From: Prochlorococcus sp. AG-347-J21
Lineage (GTDB): Bacteria > Cyanobacteriota > Cyanobacteriia > PCC-6307 > Cyanobiaceae
Assembly (NCBI GenBank): GCA_003281455.1
Contig: QCBX01000011.1
Coordinates: 1-48,078, forward strand
DNA length: 48,078 nucleotides
Reading direction: 5' to 3'
The notes under the pieces were generated by a model. The model was not told where the DNA came from. It saw nothing but the letters and a program-made list of their open reading frames with translations, and searched no databases. The translations under genes and the position numbers were made by a program. This document shows, piece after piece, positions 27,840-36,566 of this stretch. The first letter of the stretch is position 1. Each line of letters starts with the position of its first letter.

Positions 27840-27887
27840 AATTAGGTATCTAATAAGTTAAAATTTAATTAGTATCAAAATATTATT

Positions 27888-28322
27888 ATGTCCTCATTTC
27901 GGGGCAAAAATATTTTAAAAAAGTTTTTTAAAAGGCCGAAGATTAACTGGTCAAACTACGAATTCGGATCATCATTACAGTTAAATGAATTTGTCGATCA
28001 ATTATTAGAACCTATTAAGAATTCTAAATCAAGTTATCTTATCAAACTTGGTTTACATGAAGCTCTAGTGAACGCAGTAAAACATGGAAATAAATTAGAT
28101 CCTACAAAAAATATTAGAGTAAGAAGAATAATCACTCCTAATTGGTGTGTTTGGCAAATTCAAGACCAAGGTAATGGTTTAGAAATAAAAAGAAGAAATT
28201 ACAAATTACCAAAAAAAATAAATAGTGTAAATGGACGTGGCTTATATATTATTAATGAATGTTTTGATGACATTAGATGGAGTAGCAAAGGTAATAGGCT
28301 TCAGTTGGCTTTAAAAAGGTGA
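27888..28322 (+). CDS. RsbW/SpoIIAB-like ATP-binding protein (HATPase_c)
   Basis: Histidine-kinase-type ATPase domain used by anti-sigma serine kinases. The 144 residues have the N box GLHEALVNAVKHGNK (Glu58, Asn62), the G1 box QIQDQGNGLE (Asp93) and the G2 box NGRGLYIINE (116-118). There is no sensor or dimerisation domain. It is a natural partner for the STAS protein at 3547-3909, though the two genes are 24 kb apart. The last 22 bases overlap the convergent 87-residue gene. Confidence 0.86.
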   Translation: MSSFRGKNILKKFFKRPKINWSNYEFGSSLQLNEFVDQLLEPIKNSKSSYLIKLGLHEALVNAVKHGNKLDPTKNIRVRRIITPNWCVWQIQDQGNGLEIKRRNYKLPKKINSVNGRGLYIINECFDDIRWSSKGNRLQLALKR

Positions 28323-28564
28323 TTTTTACTCGGGCAAGGTTGATCCACGTTAATTTCTTTTAACCATTTAATACTTTCTTCTATATACTCAATAGTCTCC
28401 TTCTCATTACAAGAAATAATTAAATGGCATAATCCCGCGGAAATTAATTCTGCAGATCGTTTATATTTATTCCCTTTATCTTTATGCCATTTAGAATGAT
28501 CAATTTTTAATTTGTCATTAAGACTTTGAACAAGCTGAATAGTGTCTTTATCCCAATAGGTCAT
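28301..28564 (-). CDS. Conserved small cyanobacterial protein, unknown (possibly DUF6439)
   Basis: An 87-residue soluble protein starting MTYWDKDTIQLVQSLNDKLK. Predicted mostly helical, with SAELISAGLCHLIISCNEKE in the middle and a Cys-containing tail (DQPCPSKNHLF). I have a weak recollection of a cyanobacterial DUF6439 family with this shape. It overlaps the convergent ATPase gene by 22 bases at the 3' end and lies 12 bases downstream of the methyltransferase gene on the same strand. Confidence 0.68.
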   Translation of the reverse strand: MTYWDKDTIQLVQSLNDKLKIDHSKWHKDKGNKYKRSAELISAGLCHLIISCNEKETIEYIEESIKWLKEINVDQPCPSKNHLFKAN

Positions 28565-28576
28565 AGAAGTTTTTAT

Positions 28577-29632
28577 TTACTTTACAGCAGACCATACTTT
28601 GGTCATAAAAAAGGAATTTGATTTTACATCTTTAAAACCTATTTCCTCTATTTTAGAATCTATATCCTCTTTTATGTAATCACAATAAAAAGGCTCATGA
28701 AAAGATTTATAGAAGTTTTCCATTACGGATGTAAAGTCAGGTGAATCATTTATTTGAATTGAATCAGCTAATACTAATATCCCTCCAGGTTCAAGAACTC
28801 TAAAAAATTCATTTAATACCTTAGCTCTAATTGTTCTAGGTAATTCATGAAATAAGTAAACACAAGAAATGCATTGAAAACTATCATTTTCAAAAGGTAA
28901 TTCCTCAGCATTACCTTTTATTAACTGAATTAAATCTCCATCTAAATCTGAAATATATCTACTTGCCTCTTTTAAGTATGAATCAGATAGATCAATTCCA
29001 GTAATTTTTTCTTTAGGAAATGCGGCTCTTAATTGTTTTAATGTCCTTCCTGATCCTGTAGCTACATCAAGTATTTTAATAGAACGTTTTTTTCTTTCGC
29101 TAAAATTTTTAAGTCCTTCTTTTATGGGCTTAATTATTCTTCTTCTCATTGAGTCAGCACTTCCATTAAAAAGTATCTCTACTTGTAGGTCATAAATGCT
29201 AGCTGAAAAATCTGATAAATAACCATCTGTTTGATGGTGAAAATTTCTCAGGTAATATTGAGGATAATTATCTTTTTCGATTGATTTTGGAAGATCATCA
29301 AAATTTTGTTTTCTGCGTCTATCCCAGGTATTAGGCATATCGAGCCAAATTTTAGGATATTGAGTTAGATATCTTAGCCATGGCTCGTCAAACAACAATT
29401 TTTTGGGATATATATTTTTTTCTGCATCATTCCAATCTTCTTCTCTTAAGTTCTCCATTGAATTCTGGATTTGCATTAGAAGATCCTTATTTATATCAAA
29501 ATTTTCAAGCTTCGTATCGGGCAGAATAAAATTCATTAATCTTGAACTGATTTGCTTGTGAGCAAAACCTGCAATGCTTTTACTCTGTTGAAGCGTTTTA
29601 TATGCAATTTTTGAAATAGATTCCCTAGCCAT
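28577..29632 (-). CDS. Class I SAM-dependent methyltransferase (UbiE/COQ5-like)
   Basis: The 351 residues comprise an N-terminal region of about 150 residues special to cyanobacterial and plant homologues (WLRYLTQYPKIWLDMPNTWD) and a Rossmann methyltransferase domain. Motif I is KILDVATGSGRTLKQLR (186-202), followed by ITGIDLSDSYLKEAS and LEPGGILVLAD. The substrate is unknown; quinone-like or lipid substrates are possible. It is separated from glnA upstream by a clear terminator, so it has its own promoter, and it ends 12 bases before the small unknown gene. Confidence 0.87.
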   Translation of the reverse strand: MARESISKIAYKTLQQSKSIAGFAHKQISSRLMNFILPDTKLENFDINKDLLMQIQNSMENLREEDWNDAEKNIYPKKLLFDEPWLRYLTQYPKIWLDMPNTWDRRRKQNFDDLPKSIEKDNYPQYYLRNFHHQTDGYLSDFSASIYDLQVEILFNGSADSMRRRIIKPIKEGLKNFSERKKRSIKILDVATGSGRTLKQLRAAFPKEKITGIDLSDSYLKEASRYISDLDGDLIQLIKGNAEELPFENDSFQCISCVYLFHELPRTIRAKVLNEFFRVLEPGGILVLADSIQINDSPDFTSVMENFYKSFHEPFYCDYIKEDIDSKIEEIGFKDVKSNSFFMTKVWSAVK

Positions 29633-29660
29633 TTTTTAATTTATATATCTATATTCCAAC

Positions 29661-29708
29661 AAAAAAAAAATCAATTTGAGAATATTTTGTGATATTTCTC
29701 AAATTGAT
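29661..29708 (-). terminator. Rho-independent terminator of glnA
   Basis: Read on the minus strand, the 13-base arm at 29708-29696 pairs perfectly with the arm at 29682-29670 around a 13-base loop. It is followed by a run of ten T (29670-29661, partly shared with the stem). It lies 27 bases past the glnA stop. The stem is A/T-rich (ATCAATTTGAGAA), but the arm length and U-run make this the best terminator in the window. Confidence 0.8.
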
Positions 29709-29734
29709 AAATTTAAAATTATGTATTATTTTAA

Positions 29735-31156
29735 TTATGCATCGTAGTACATGAAAAATTCATGTGGATGAGGCCTTTGTCTTAGTTGTTGTACCTCTTC
29801 GTATTTTATATCGATAAAATTATCGATAAAATCTTCAGTAAATACTCCACCAGCTAATAGATAATCTTTGTCTGCTTTTAGTGCATTAAGTGAATCATTT
29901 AGAGATGAAGGTACTGTATCAATTTTCGCAAGTTCATCAGCTGGAAGTTCAAATAAATCTACATCTACTCCATCACCAGGATCAATTTGATTTTTAATTC
30001 CATCAATACCAGCAAGCATCATTACAGAGAAGGCTAAGTAAGGATTAGCAAGTGCGTCACCTGATCTGAATTCTAATCTTTTTGCTTTAGGGCTTGGTCC
30101 TGTTAAAGGTATTCTTACTGCAGCTGATCTATTACCCTCAGAATAAACTAGATTTACAGGTGCTTCGAATCCTGGAACCAATCGTTTATAACTATTTGTA
30201 GTTGGGTTAGTAAATGCTAAGAATGAAGGCGCATGTTTAAGTATGCCTCCAATGTACCATCTTGCTGTTTGAGATAAATTTGCATATGCTCCTTCACCAA
30301 AAAATAGTGGCTGACCACTCTTCCATAAACTTTGGTGAACATGCATTCCGGTTCCATTATCGTTAAAAACAGGCTTGGGCATAAATGTTGCAGTTTTCCC
30401 ATATTTTTTTGCAACATTTCTGACAACGTATTTATAAGTCATAACGTTATCAGCAGCATTTATTAACGAATCAAATTTCATTCCAAGCTCGTGTTGGCCG
30501 GCACCAGCAACTTCATGGTGATGTTTTTCTGTGGGGATACCTAATTCACCCATAAGAAGAAGCATCTCAGATCTGATATCTTGCGCAGTATCATTTGGTG
30601 CTACAGGGAAATATCCTTCTTTATATTGGATCTTGTATCCTAAGTTTCCCCCTTCTTCAATTCTCCCTGTATTCCATGGTGCTTCAATAGTATCTACACT
30701 ATAAAAACAACCTCCTTCTTTAGAGTCATATCTGACATCATCAAAAAGAAAAAATTCTGGTTCTGGTCCAAAAAATGCTGTATCTGCTATACCAGTTGAG
30801 TCTAAATATTTTAATGCCTTTTGAGCTAAAGCTCTTGGACATCTATCATAAGGCTCTCCGCTTCTTGGCTCTTGAATAGAGCAAATCATACTTAGAGTTT
30901 TATGTTTATAAAAAGGATCTATCCAAGCTGTACTTGCATCGGGCACCATTGACATATCCGAAGCATTAATTGCTTTCCAACCTCTTATTGATGAACCATC
31001 AAATGCTAAGCCTTCTGTAAAAGAATCCTCCTCTATCATGTCTGATGTAAGAGTTAAATGTTGCCATTTTCCATGAATATCTGTGAATTTTAAATCGATG
31101 AGTTCAATTCCTTCGTCTTTAATTTGACTTAAAACATCTTGAGGAGATTTAGACAT
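29735..31156 (-). CDS. glnA: Glutamine synthetase type I
   Basis: ATP-dependent assimilation of ammonium into glutamine, the main nitrogen entry point. The 473 residues carry the usual signatures [36 protein letters not shown], the ATP region [14 protein letters not shown], and metal/ammonium motifs [10 protein letters not shown] and NRSAAVRIP. At the position of the adenylylated tyrosine of the enterobacterial enzyme there is Phe402 ([10 protein letters not shown]), so control by adenylylation is not expected; cyanobacteria use small inhibitor proteins and NtcA. A promoter with an NtcA-type box is upstream and a strong terminator downstream. Confidence 0.98.
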   Translation of the reverse strand: MSKSPQDVLSQIKDEGIELIDLKFTDIHGKWQHLTLTSDMIEEDSFTEGLAFDGSSIRGWKAINASDMSMVPDASTAWIDPFYKHKTLSMICSIQEPRSGEPYDRCPRALAQKALKYLDSTGIADTAFFGPEPEFFLFDDVRYDSKEGGCFYSVDTIEAPWNTGRIEEGGNLGYKIQYKEGYFPVAPNDTAQDIRSEMLLLMGELGIPTEKHHHEVAGAGQHELGMKFDSLINAADNVMTYKYVVRNVAKKYGKTATFMPKPVFNDNGTGMHVHQSLWKSGQPLFFGEGAYANLSQTARWYIGGILKHAPSFLAFTNPTTNSYKRLVPGFEAPVNLVYSEGNRSAAVRIPLTGPSPKAKRLEFRSGDALANPYLAFSVMMLAGIDGIKNQIDPGDGVDVDLFELPADELAKIDTVPSSLNDSLNALKADKDYLLAGGVFTEDFIDNFIDIKYEEVQQLRQRPHPHEFFMYYDA

Positions 31157-31177
31157 AATTTTTTAATACCTTATATG

Positions 31178-31219
31178 AAATTAATAACTTGATGATTCTT
31201 GTTATGTATCAACGGTAAC
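31178..31219 (-). promoter_or_regulatory. NtcA-activated promoter of glnA
   Basis: On the minus strand, GTTACCGTTGATAC (31219-31206) fits the NtcA box GTA-N8-TAC with one mismatch (GTT). After exactly 22 bases comes TAATTT (31183-31178), which fits the TA-N3-T -10 element. Box-to-minus-10 spacing of 20-24 is the known layout of NtcA class II promoters, and glnA is a known NtcA target. The rest of the 213-base gap to 31369 must also hold the promoter of the divergent aminotransferase; I see no clear element for it. Confidence 0.72.
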
Positions 31220-31369
31220 TTTTTATAAGACTAGATGTCTTCTTTTAGTGTTTCAAGTCATAAGTTTAATAATTGTTTACTTAAATATTTAAATTGAATG
31301 AATTTCTTTAAATAAATATCGCTTATGTGCCGATATTAGTTTAATTTAAAAGTAATTGAATGTAATGCT

Positions 31370-32554
31370 TTGACAGAAGCAAAACTTATTTCGGCTTTAA
31401 ATGAAGAGAATTTATCTCATTTCTCAAAGACTTATGTTCCCTCTAGACTTTTATTAGGTCCTGGTCCTTCAAACGCACATCCAGAAGTTCTAAATGCTCT
31501 TTCCTTAAATCCTATTGGCCATTTAGATGAAGCATATATTTCATTAATGTCTGATGTTCAACAACTTCTAAGATATACATGGCAATGTAATAATCGTCTG
31601 ACTCTTCCAATGAGTGGTACTGGAAGTGCAGCTATGGAAGCCTCAATAGCGAATTTTATAGAGGAAGGAGAAAAAATTCTTATCGCTAAAAAAGGATATT
31701 TTGGAGACAGACTAGTTGATATGGCAACTAGATACAAAGCAGATGTATCTGTTATTGAAAAACCTTGGGGTGAATCCTTTTCTTATGAAGAAATAAAGTA
31801 TGAAATAGAGACTAAAAAACCAGCTATATTTGCTATCGTTCACGCTGAAACATCTAGTGGCGTTTTACAACCTCTTGATGGAATTGGTGATGTATGTAGA
31901 AAAAATAACTGCTTATTTTTAGTTGACGCAGTTACTTCCCTTGGAGCTCTAGAACTATTGATAGATGAATGGAAAATAGATTTAGCGTATAGTTGTAGCC
32001 AGAAAGGATTAAGCTGCCCGCCTGGATTAAGTCCCTTTACAATGAATGAGAGAGCTGAAGAAAAACTAAGTTCAAGACAAACAAAAGTCCCCAACTGGTA
32101 TTTAGATTTATCTCTTTTAAATAAATATTGGGGTTCTGATCGTGTTTACCATCATACTGCTCCAGTTAATATGAATTTTGCTATTCGTGAAGGTTTACGA
32201 TTAATAGCAAATGAGGGTTTAGAGAATGTTTGGCATAGGCATAATACTAATGCAAAGAATCTTTGGAATGGTTTAGAAAGTCTAGGCATGGAATTACATG
32301 TATCAGAGGATTATCGATTGCCAACTCTCACAACAGTTAAAATCCCACCAGCTGTTGATGGAGATGGTTTTAGAAATCATCTTTTAAGAAATTTTGGAAT
32401 AGAAATTGGAAATGGACTTGGAGAATTGTCTGGTAAGGTATGGCGCATAGGATTAATGGGATTTAACTCAAGTCAGGAGAATGTAGACAGATTATTAAAC
32501 CTATTTGATACTGAGTTAAAAAAATATTCTATTTTTGAGTCCTCAACTTTTTAA
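31370..32554 (+). CDS. Class V aminotransferase, alanine/serine-glyoxylate type
   Basis: PLP enzyme of 394 residues, start TTG at 31370 (a nearby ATG at 31365 is followed at once by TGA). LLGPGPSNAHPEVLNAL, LPMSGTGSAAMEASIANF, AETSSGVLQPL and DAVTSLGALEL (Asp186) are typical. The PLP lysine is Lys212 in SCSQKGLSCPPGLSP. These match alanine-glyoxylate aminotransferase, which in cyanobacteria recycles photorespiratory glyoxylate to glycine. Serine or other amino donors are possible. Divergent from glnA; its 3' end overlaps tadA by 26 bases. Confidence 0.93.
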   Translation: MTEAKLISALNEENLSHFSKTYVPSRLLLGPGPSNAHPEVLNALSLNPIGHLDEAYISLMSDVQQLLRYTWQCNNRLTLPMSGTGSAAMEASIANFIEEGEKILIAKKGYFGDRLVDMATRYKADVSVIEKPWGESFSYEEIKYEIETKKPAIFAIVHAETSSGVLQPLDGIGDVCRKNNCLFLVDAVTSLGALELLIDEWKIDLAYSCSQKGLSCPPGLSPFTMNERAEEKLSSRQTKVPNWYLDLSLLNKYWGSDRVYHHTAPVNMNFAIREGLRLIANEGLENVWHRHNTNAKNLWNGLESLGMELHVSEDYRLPTLTTVKIPPAVDGDGFRNHLLRNFGIEIGNGLGELSGKVWRIGLMGFNSSQENVDRLLNLFDTELKKYSIFESSTF

Positions 32555-33044
32555 ACCATAATTGTAAAACTTGACTGCATTCGTCTTCTAAAATACCTCC
32601 TATAATTTCCATTTTGTGATGAGAACTTTTATGCTTTGATAAGTCAATTGAACCGCCCAATCCACCTCTTTTCTTATCGTAGGCACCGAATACTACTTTA
32701 CCCATCCTTGCTTGAATAAGTGCCGATGCACACATGGTACATGGTTCTAAATTTGTGATGATAATACATTCATTAAATCTCCAATCATTTTTTATTAGAG
32801 ATGCCTGCCTTAGTGCCATTATTTCAGCATGACCTAATGGATCTTTATTTATATTTCTCCTGTTAACCCCTCTTCCAATACATCTTCCTCTATCATCTAA
32901 AATTAATGAACAGATTGGTAACTCAACTTTTCCAATTTCTTCTGATCTTCTTAATATAGAGCTCATCCATCTTGAGTATTTTGAAATATTTATTCTTTTC
33001 TGTTCATCATAATTACTATTTACATTTTCAAAAATATATCTCAT
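32529..33044 (-). CDS. tadA: tRNA-specific adenosine deaminase
   Basis: Converts A34 to inosine in tRNA(Arg). The zinc deaminase motifs are HAE at 72-74 (DPLGHAEIMALRQA, with catalytic Glu74) and PCTMC at 101-105. The 171 residues include an N-terminal extension of about 20 residues before the usual start. GAYDKKRGGLGGSIDL is typical of TadA. The gene ends inside the 3' end of the convergent aminotransferase gene (26-base overlap) and is divergent from the decarboxylase gene with a 43-base gap. Confidence 0.93.
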   Translation of the reverse strand: MRYIFENVNSNYDEQKRINISKYSRWMSSILRRSEEIGKVELPICSLILDDRGRCIGRGVNRRNINKDPLGHAEIMALRQASLIKNDWRFNECIIITNLEPCTMCASALIQARMGKVVFGAYDKKRGGLGGSIDLSKHKSSHHKMEIIGGILEDECSQVLQLWFKKLRTQK

Positions 33045-33087
33045 TTACCAATATTGAGAATAGAATTATTAATAGATATCTTATCTG

Positions 33088-34473
33088 ATGGCTGAGGATT
33101 TAATTAATAGTAAAGATATATATTTCCCCTCATATTTAGGGAATAATGACAAATTGATTACTCTTCTGAATAGAGCAAGTCAAACTCTTTGTGATTGGTT
33201 CTCTAAAGCTGATAAAAATGGTCCTTTACCTTTTGATGAGAGTTTCAAGTGTATTATGCCTGCGGAAGATGGTAATTCTGAAGATGATTTGTTTTCTGAG
33301 ATTGAATCTCTTTTGAATAATTCATTTAATCCCGTTCATCCTGGCTCTCTAGCTCACCTTGATCCCCCACCTTTAGTTTTCTCTATTTTGGGGGATTTAA
33401 TTGCTGCTGGTCTAAATAATAATCTTCTCGCTTACGAGTTATCACCAAGTGTAACTTTGCTTGAGGAATCATTATGCAAATGGTTTGCCAAGAAAATAGG
33501 GTTTAATGATTTCTCAGGAGGTATAGCTGCTAGCGGAGGTACATTAAGTAATCTGAATGCACTTATAGCAGCTAGAAATAACGCTGGATTAGGTACGAAT
33601 CCTAATTCTGTATTACTTGTTAGTGAAGATGCTCATTCTTCCTTCGTTAAATGTATGAGAATAATGGGTCTTGATATTAAGAATCTTGTCAGGATTAGAA
33701 CTGATAATCAAGGTCGTATGGACATAAACGATCTCAGAAAGACTTTAGATAAATGTTCAATAGAAAATAAAAAAATATTTGCTATTGTTGCCACTCTTGG
33801 GACAACTGTAAGAGGAGCCATCGATCCTATTAAAGAAATAAGTGAAATCTGTAAACAAAGAAACATATGGTTACATATTGATGGTTCAATTGGAGGGGTT
33901 TTTGCTATAACTTCTATCCCAATAGAAGGTCTAAAAAATATTAATCAAGCTGATTCGATAACGATAAATCCGCAAAAAATCATTGGCATTACAAAGACTT
34001 CATCTTTGTTATTGGTTTCAAATATGAGTACTTTAGAAAATACTTTTAATACTGGACTACCATATATATCATCTAAAGAAGATATTATAAATAGAGGGGA
34101 AATAGGCATACAAGGTTCTAGACCTGCAGAGATTATCAAACTATGGCTTGGATTACGTTTTTTAGGTCTGAATGGAATAGAAAATATATTAAAATCATCA
34201 ATTAAAAGAAAAAATTTTTTTATAAAAAATATTAATAAAAATAAATTTGATATATATTCAGGTCCTCTTCATATTGTTTCATTCATACCTAAGAAACTTG
34301 AGCCAAAAGACTCTGATGCATGGACTAAAACTAAAGTTAATGAACTAATTAACAATAATTTTATGCTTTCTAGACCAAATTTTAAAGGTAAATATTTTTT
34401 ACGGGTTGTCATGGGAAATTACAATACAAAAGAATCTCATATTGAAGAACTTTTGAGACTTTTAAATACTTAA
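33088..34473 (+). CDS. PLP-dependent group II decarboxylase
   Basis: A 461-residue fold-type I enzyme of the glutamate/aromatic/diaminobutyrate decarboxylase family. It has NPVHPGSLAHLDPPP (81-95), GGIAASGGTLSNLNAL, EDAHSS (180-185) and WLHIDGSIGG (Asp265). The expected PLP lysine is Lys297 in TINPQKIIGI, where most relatives have D-x-H-K; the His is replaced by Gln and the aspartate by Asn. The substrate is not predictable; the family includes L-2,4-diaminobutyrate and tyrosine decarboxylases. It is followed 3 bases later by a small membrane ORF. Confidence 0.87.
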   Translation: MAEDLINSKDIYFPSYLGNNDKLITLLNRASQTLCDWFSKADKNGPLPFDESFKCIMPAEDGNSEDDLFSEIESLLNNSFNPVHPGSLAHLDPPPLVFSILGDLIAAGLNNNLLAYELSPSVTLLEESLCKWFAKKIGFNDFSGGIAASGGTLSNLNALIAARNNAGLGTNPNSVLLVSEDAHSSFVKCMRIMGLDIKNLVRIRTDNQGRMDINDLRKTLDKCSIENKKIFAIVATLGTTVRGAIDPIKEISEICKQRNIWLHIDGSIGGVFAITSIPIEGLKNINQADSITINPQKIIGITKTSSLLLVSNMSTLENTFNTGLPYISSKEDIINRGEIGIQGSRPAEIIKLWLGLRFLGLNGIENILKSSIKRKNFFIKNINKNKFDIYSGPLHIVSFIPKKLEPKDSDAWTKTKVNELINNNFMLSRPNFKGKYFLRVVMGNYNTKESHIEELLRLLNT

Positions 34474-34476
34474 CTA

Positions 34477-34614
34477 ATGAATATGGGTAGACAAAAAATT
34501 ATTGCAATAGTAACAGGCTTTATATCTATAGCTATTTGTATTGCTTATTTACTCTTAATAACTATCTTTGATTTTAGGACTTATCTAAATGATCAATTAT
34601 CCAATTTTACGTAG
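34477..34614 (+). CDS. Small single-helix membrane protein (45 residues), unknown
   Basis: ATG at 34477 (alternative ATG at 34483) to TAG at 34614. The product MNMGRQKIIAIVTGFISIAI continues CIAYLLLITIFDF and ends RTYLNDQLSNFT: one long membrane helix (about 8-33) after a basic start, N-terminus probably inside. I recall similar short MGRQK-type hypothetical proteins in marine Synechococcus. It is 3 bases after the decarboxylase stop, so translation may be coupled. Its last 8 bases overlap the convergent GTPase gene. Confidence 0.6.
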   Translation: MNMGRQKIIAIVTGFISIAICIAYLLLITIFDFRTYLNDQLSNFT

Positions 34615-36106
34615 TAAATGGAGGCAAACTTTTATTTGATTTAAATTTTTTATTCAATTCAATTTTAGAGATAGCTTCTTTTACGAAGTTGTTTAAAATA
34701 TCTTCTCTCTTGCTTATTCTATAGATCTTATCTACTACTTCTTGAATTCCTCCATCTCCCCAATCTTGACCATTTTTAAAATATTCAATCAAACTTAGTC
34801 CTACTATCCTTATTAACCAGCCTGCTGTAACTGATTGTATAGATTTAGATAATATTATTTTAGTCAAGCTTGTAGCTAAAGCAGGAGAAAGAATGGCGAG
34901 ACCCCCTTTTAGTATTCCTTGTTTAGCTAATACGCTTAGCAATGAAGTCGCTAAATCTTTTGCATCTTTTTTTGTTAGCTTAATTTCATATATTTTTGAT
35001 AATTCCATTATCATTTGAAGGTTTACGGAGGTAGTTGTAAGGAAATCAACTGCTGGTAGTGGATTAACTAGTATTACTCCTCCTGTTATCCACATATATT
35101 TATTAATCACTTTATTTGACATTAAATATCTTTGTTCTTGAACGAAATTTTTACTTTTTATACCTAGTTTATTTGAGCGAAAAAGAATATTATCTGCTAA
35201 TAACTCTTCACCATTATTATCGAGCGTTTCAATTATTTCTCTAAATAAACTTCCTACCTCTGGTAATAAATTTAAAGCATCTGATTTTATGAAAGGAGAT
35301 TGTTGAGGAACTGCTATTGTTTGAACTACTGAAATTTTATTTTTTCTAGCGGAAGTTATAGAAATTATATTTTCTTTGATGAGGTTATTTTCATATCTAG
35401 ACCTTAAATCACACTTATTTAGAACAATTATTATTTTTTTTCTAATTTTCAATAATTCTTTAATTAAATAGTTTTCGTATTTATTTATGTCCTGATCTAA
35501 CACAAAAAGAACTAAGTCAGAATTTGATGCTTGTAAAATCGTTGCTTTTTCTCGTTCTTCTCCTAATTTAGATGGTTCGAATAAACCTGGAGTATCCACT
35601 ATATTAATGTTTCTTTTTAAAATTGGGATACGAATTTTATAGCTATTAATTTGCTTTGTAGTGCCAATTTTTGCTGAAGTTTGTCCGACAATATTTTTCA
35701 ATAATGATCTTGCTATAGATGTTTTGCCTGAGGAACCTGCTCCAAAAAGAGTAACTTTATAATCTCCTGTTTTTAATTGGAACTCTAGTTTATTTCTTTG
35801 GTAATTAATCAATTCTACTTTTACTTTATCGTTAATTTTTTTATTAATTTTCTCGACCCCTTCCAAGCTTATCTTGGCGGCACCGTATGTATTTTTGAAT
35901 GAAAGTCTATTCGTTTTATTTTTATATATAACTTTATAAACTATTTTTTTAAATAATTTTTTATCAATATTATAAAATATATAAATAATTGTTATTAAAA
36001 ATAAAAGGGTATAAATATTTATTATTCTTACAAATGTCGAAAATAAAATATATATAAATAATATTAATACCACATATTTTATATATTTTAATTTTAAGTA
36101 ATTCAT
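34607..36106 (-). CDS. Membrane-associated GTPase with DUF697 domain
   Basis: A 499-residue protein from the ATG at 36106. An N-terminal double membrane helix (about 10-47) is followed by a basic linker and an Era-like G domain: Walker A GAGSSGKT (122-129), G3 DTPG (171-174) and G4 NKCD (230-233). A C-terminal DUF697-like region (about 330-480) has MWITGGVILVNPLPAVDFLT and further hydrophobic helices. Function is unknown; relatives (YcjF-like, plastid GTPases) act at membranes. The frame is open to 36154 within lspA, but the ATG one base after the lspA stop is the natural start. Confidence 0.88.
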   Translation of the reverse strand: MNYLKLKYIKYVVLILFIYILFSTFVRIINIYTLLFLITIIYIFYNIDKKLFKKIVYKVIYKNKTNRLSFKNTYGAAKISLEGVEKINKKINDKVKVELINYQRNKLEFQLKTGDYKVTLFGAGSSGKTSIARSLLKNIVGQTSAKIGTTKQINSYKIRIPILKRNINIVDTPGLFEPSKLGEEREKATILQASNSDLVLFVLDQDINKYENYLIKELLKIRKKIIIVLNKCDLRSRYENNLIKENIISITSARKNKISVVQTIAVPQQSPFIKSDALNLLPEVGSLFREIIETLDNNGEELLADNILFRSNKLGIKSKNFVQEQRYLMSNKVINKYMWITGGVILVNPLPAVDFLTTTSVNLQMIMELSKIYEIKLTKKDAKDLATSLLSVLAKQGILKGGLAILSPALATSLTKIILSKSIQSVTAGWLIRIVGLSLIEYFKNGQDWGDGGIQEVVDKIYRISKREDILNNFVKEAISKIELNKKFKSNKSLPPFTT

Positions 36107-36107
36107 T

Positions 36108-36566
36108 TTATCGGTTATTTTTAAAAATGTTAAACAGTAAAAAAATAAAACCAATATTAATAGATATATCGGCTAAATTAAATACTGGAAAATTTATAAT
36201 ATTTAGATTTATAAAATCAACAACAAAACCTTTATATATCCTATCTATACCATTACCAATAGTCCCTCCAAGAATAAAGCTATAAGAATATAGATTAAAT
36301 GGGAGTAAAGTATTTTTTCTAAATATTAAATAAATAAGAATTATTGAAAAAAAAATACTTATTAAAGATAAAAATATTCTACTACCACTAAATATGTTAA
36401 ATGCTGCCCCGTAATTTTTTACAAAGTCTAATTTGAATAAAAGAAAATCTTTGTTAATAAATAATTTCTTATTATAAAGTATTAAATATTTCGTAAATTG
36501 ATCTATTAGAACAATAAAAAAACTTATAGATAAAAAATATAATTTTGTTTGTATTTTATTAATCAT
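36108..36566 (-). CDS. lspA: Lipoprotein signal peptidase (signal peptidase II)
   Basis: Aspartyl protease that removes signal peptides from prolipoproteins. The 152 residues have four membrane helices, DQFTKYLIL (22-30), NYGAAFNIF (51-59), GGTIGNGIDR (100-109), and catalytic Asp117 (VVDFI) and Asp133 (FNLADISIN). The gene is extremely A/T-rich and Ile/Phe-rich. It starts inside the bioY stop (TAATG overlap) and ends one base before the GTPase start, so bioY-lspA-GTPase form a tight operon. Confidence 0.95.
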   Translation of the reverse strand: MINKIQTKLYFLSISFFIVLIDQFTKYLILYNKKLFINKDFLLFKLDFVKNYGAAFNIFSGSRIFLSLISIFFSIILIYLIFRKNTLLPFNLYSYSFILGGTIGNGIDRIYKGFVVDFINLNIINFPVFNLADISINIGFIFLLFNIFKNNR

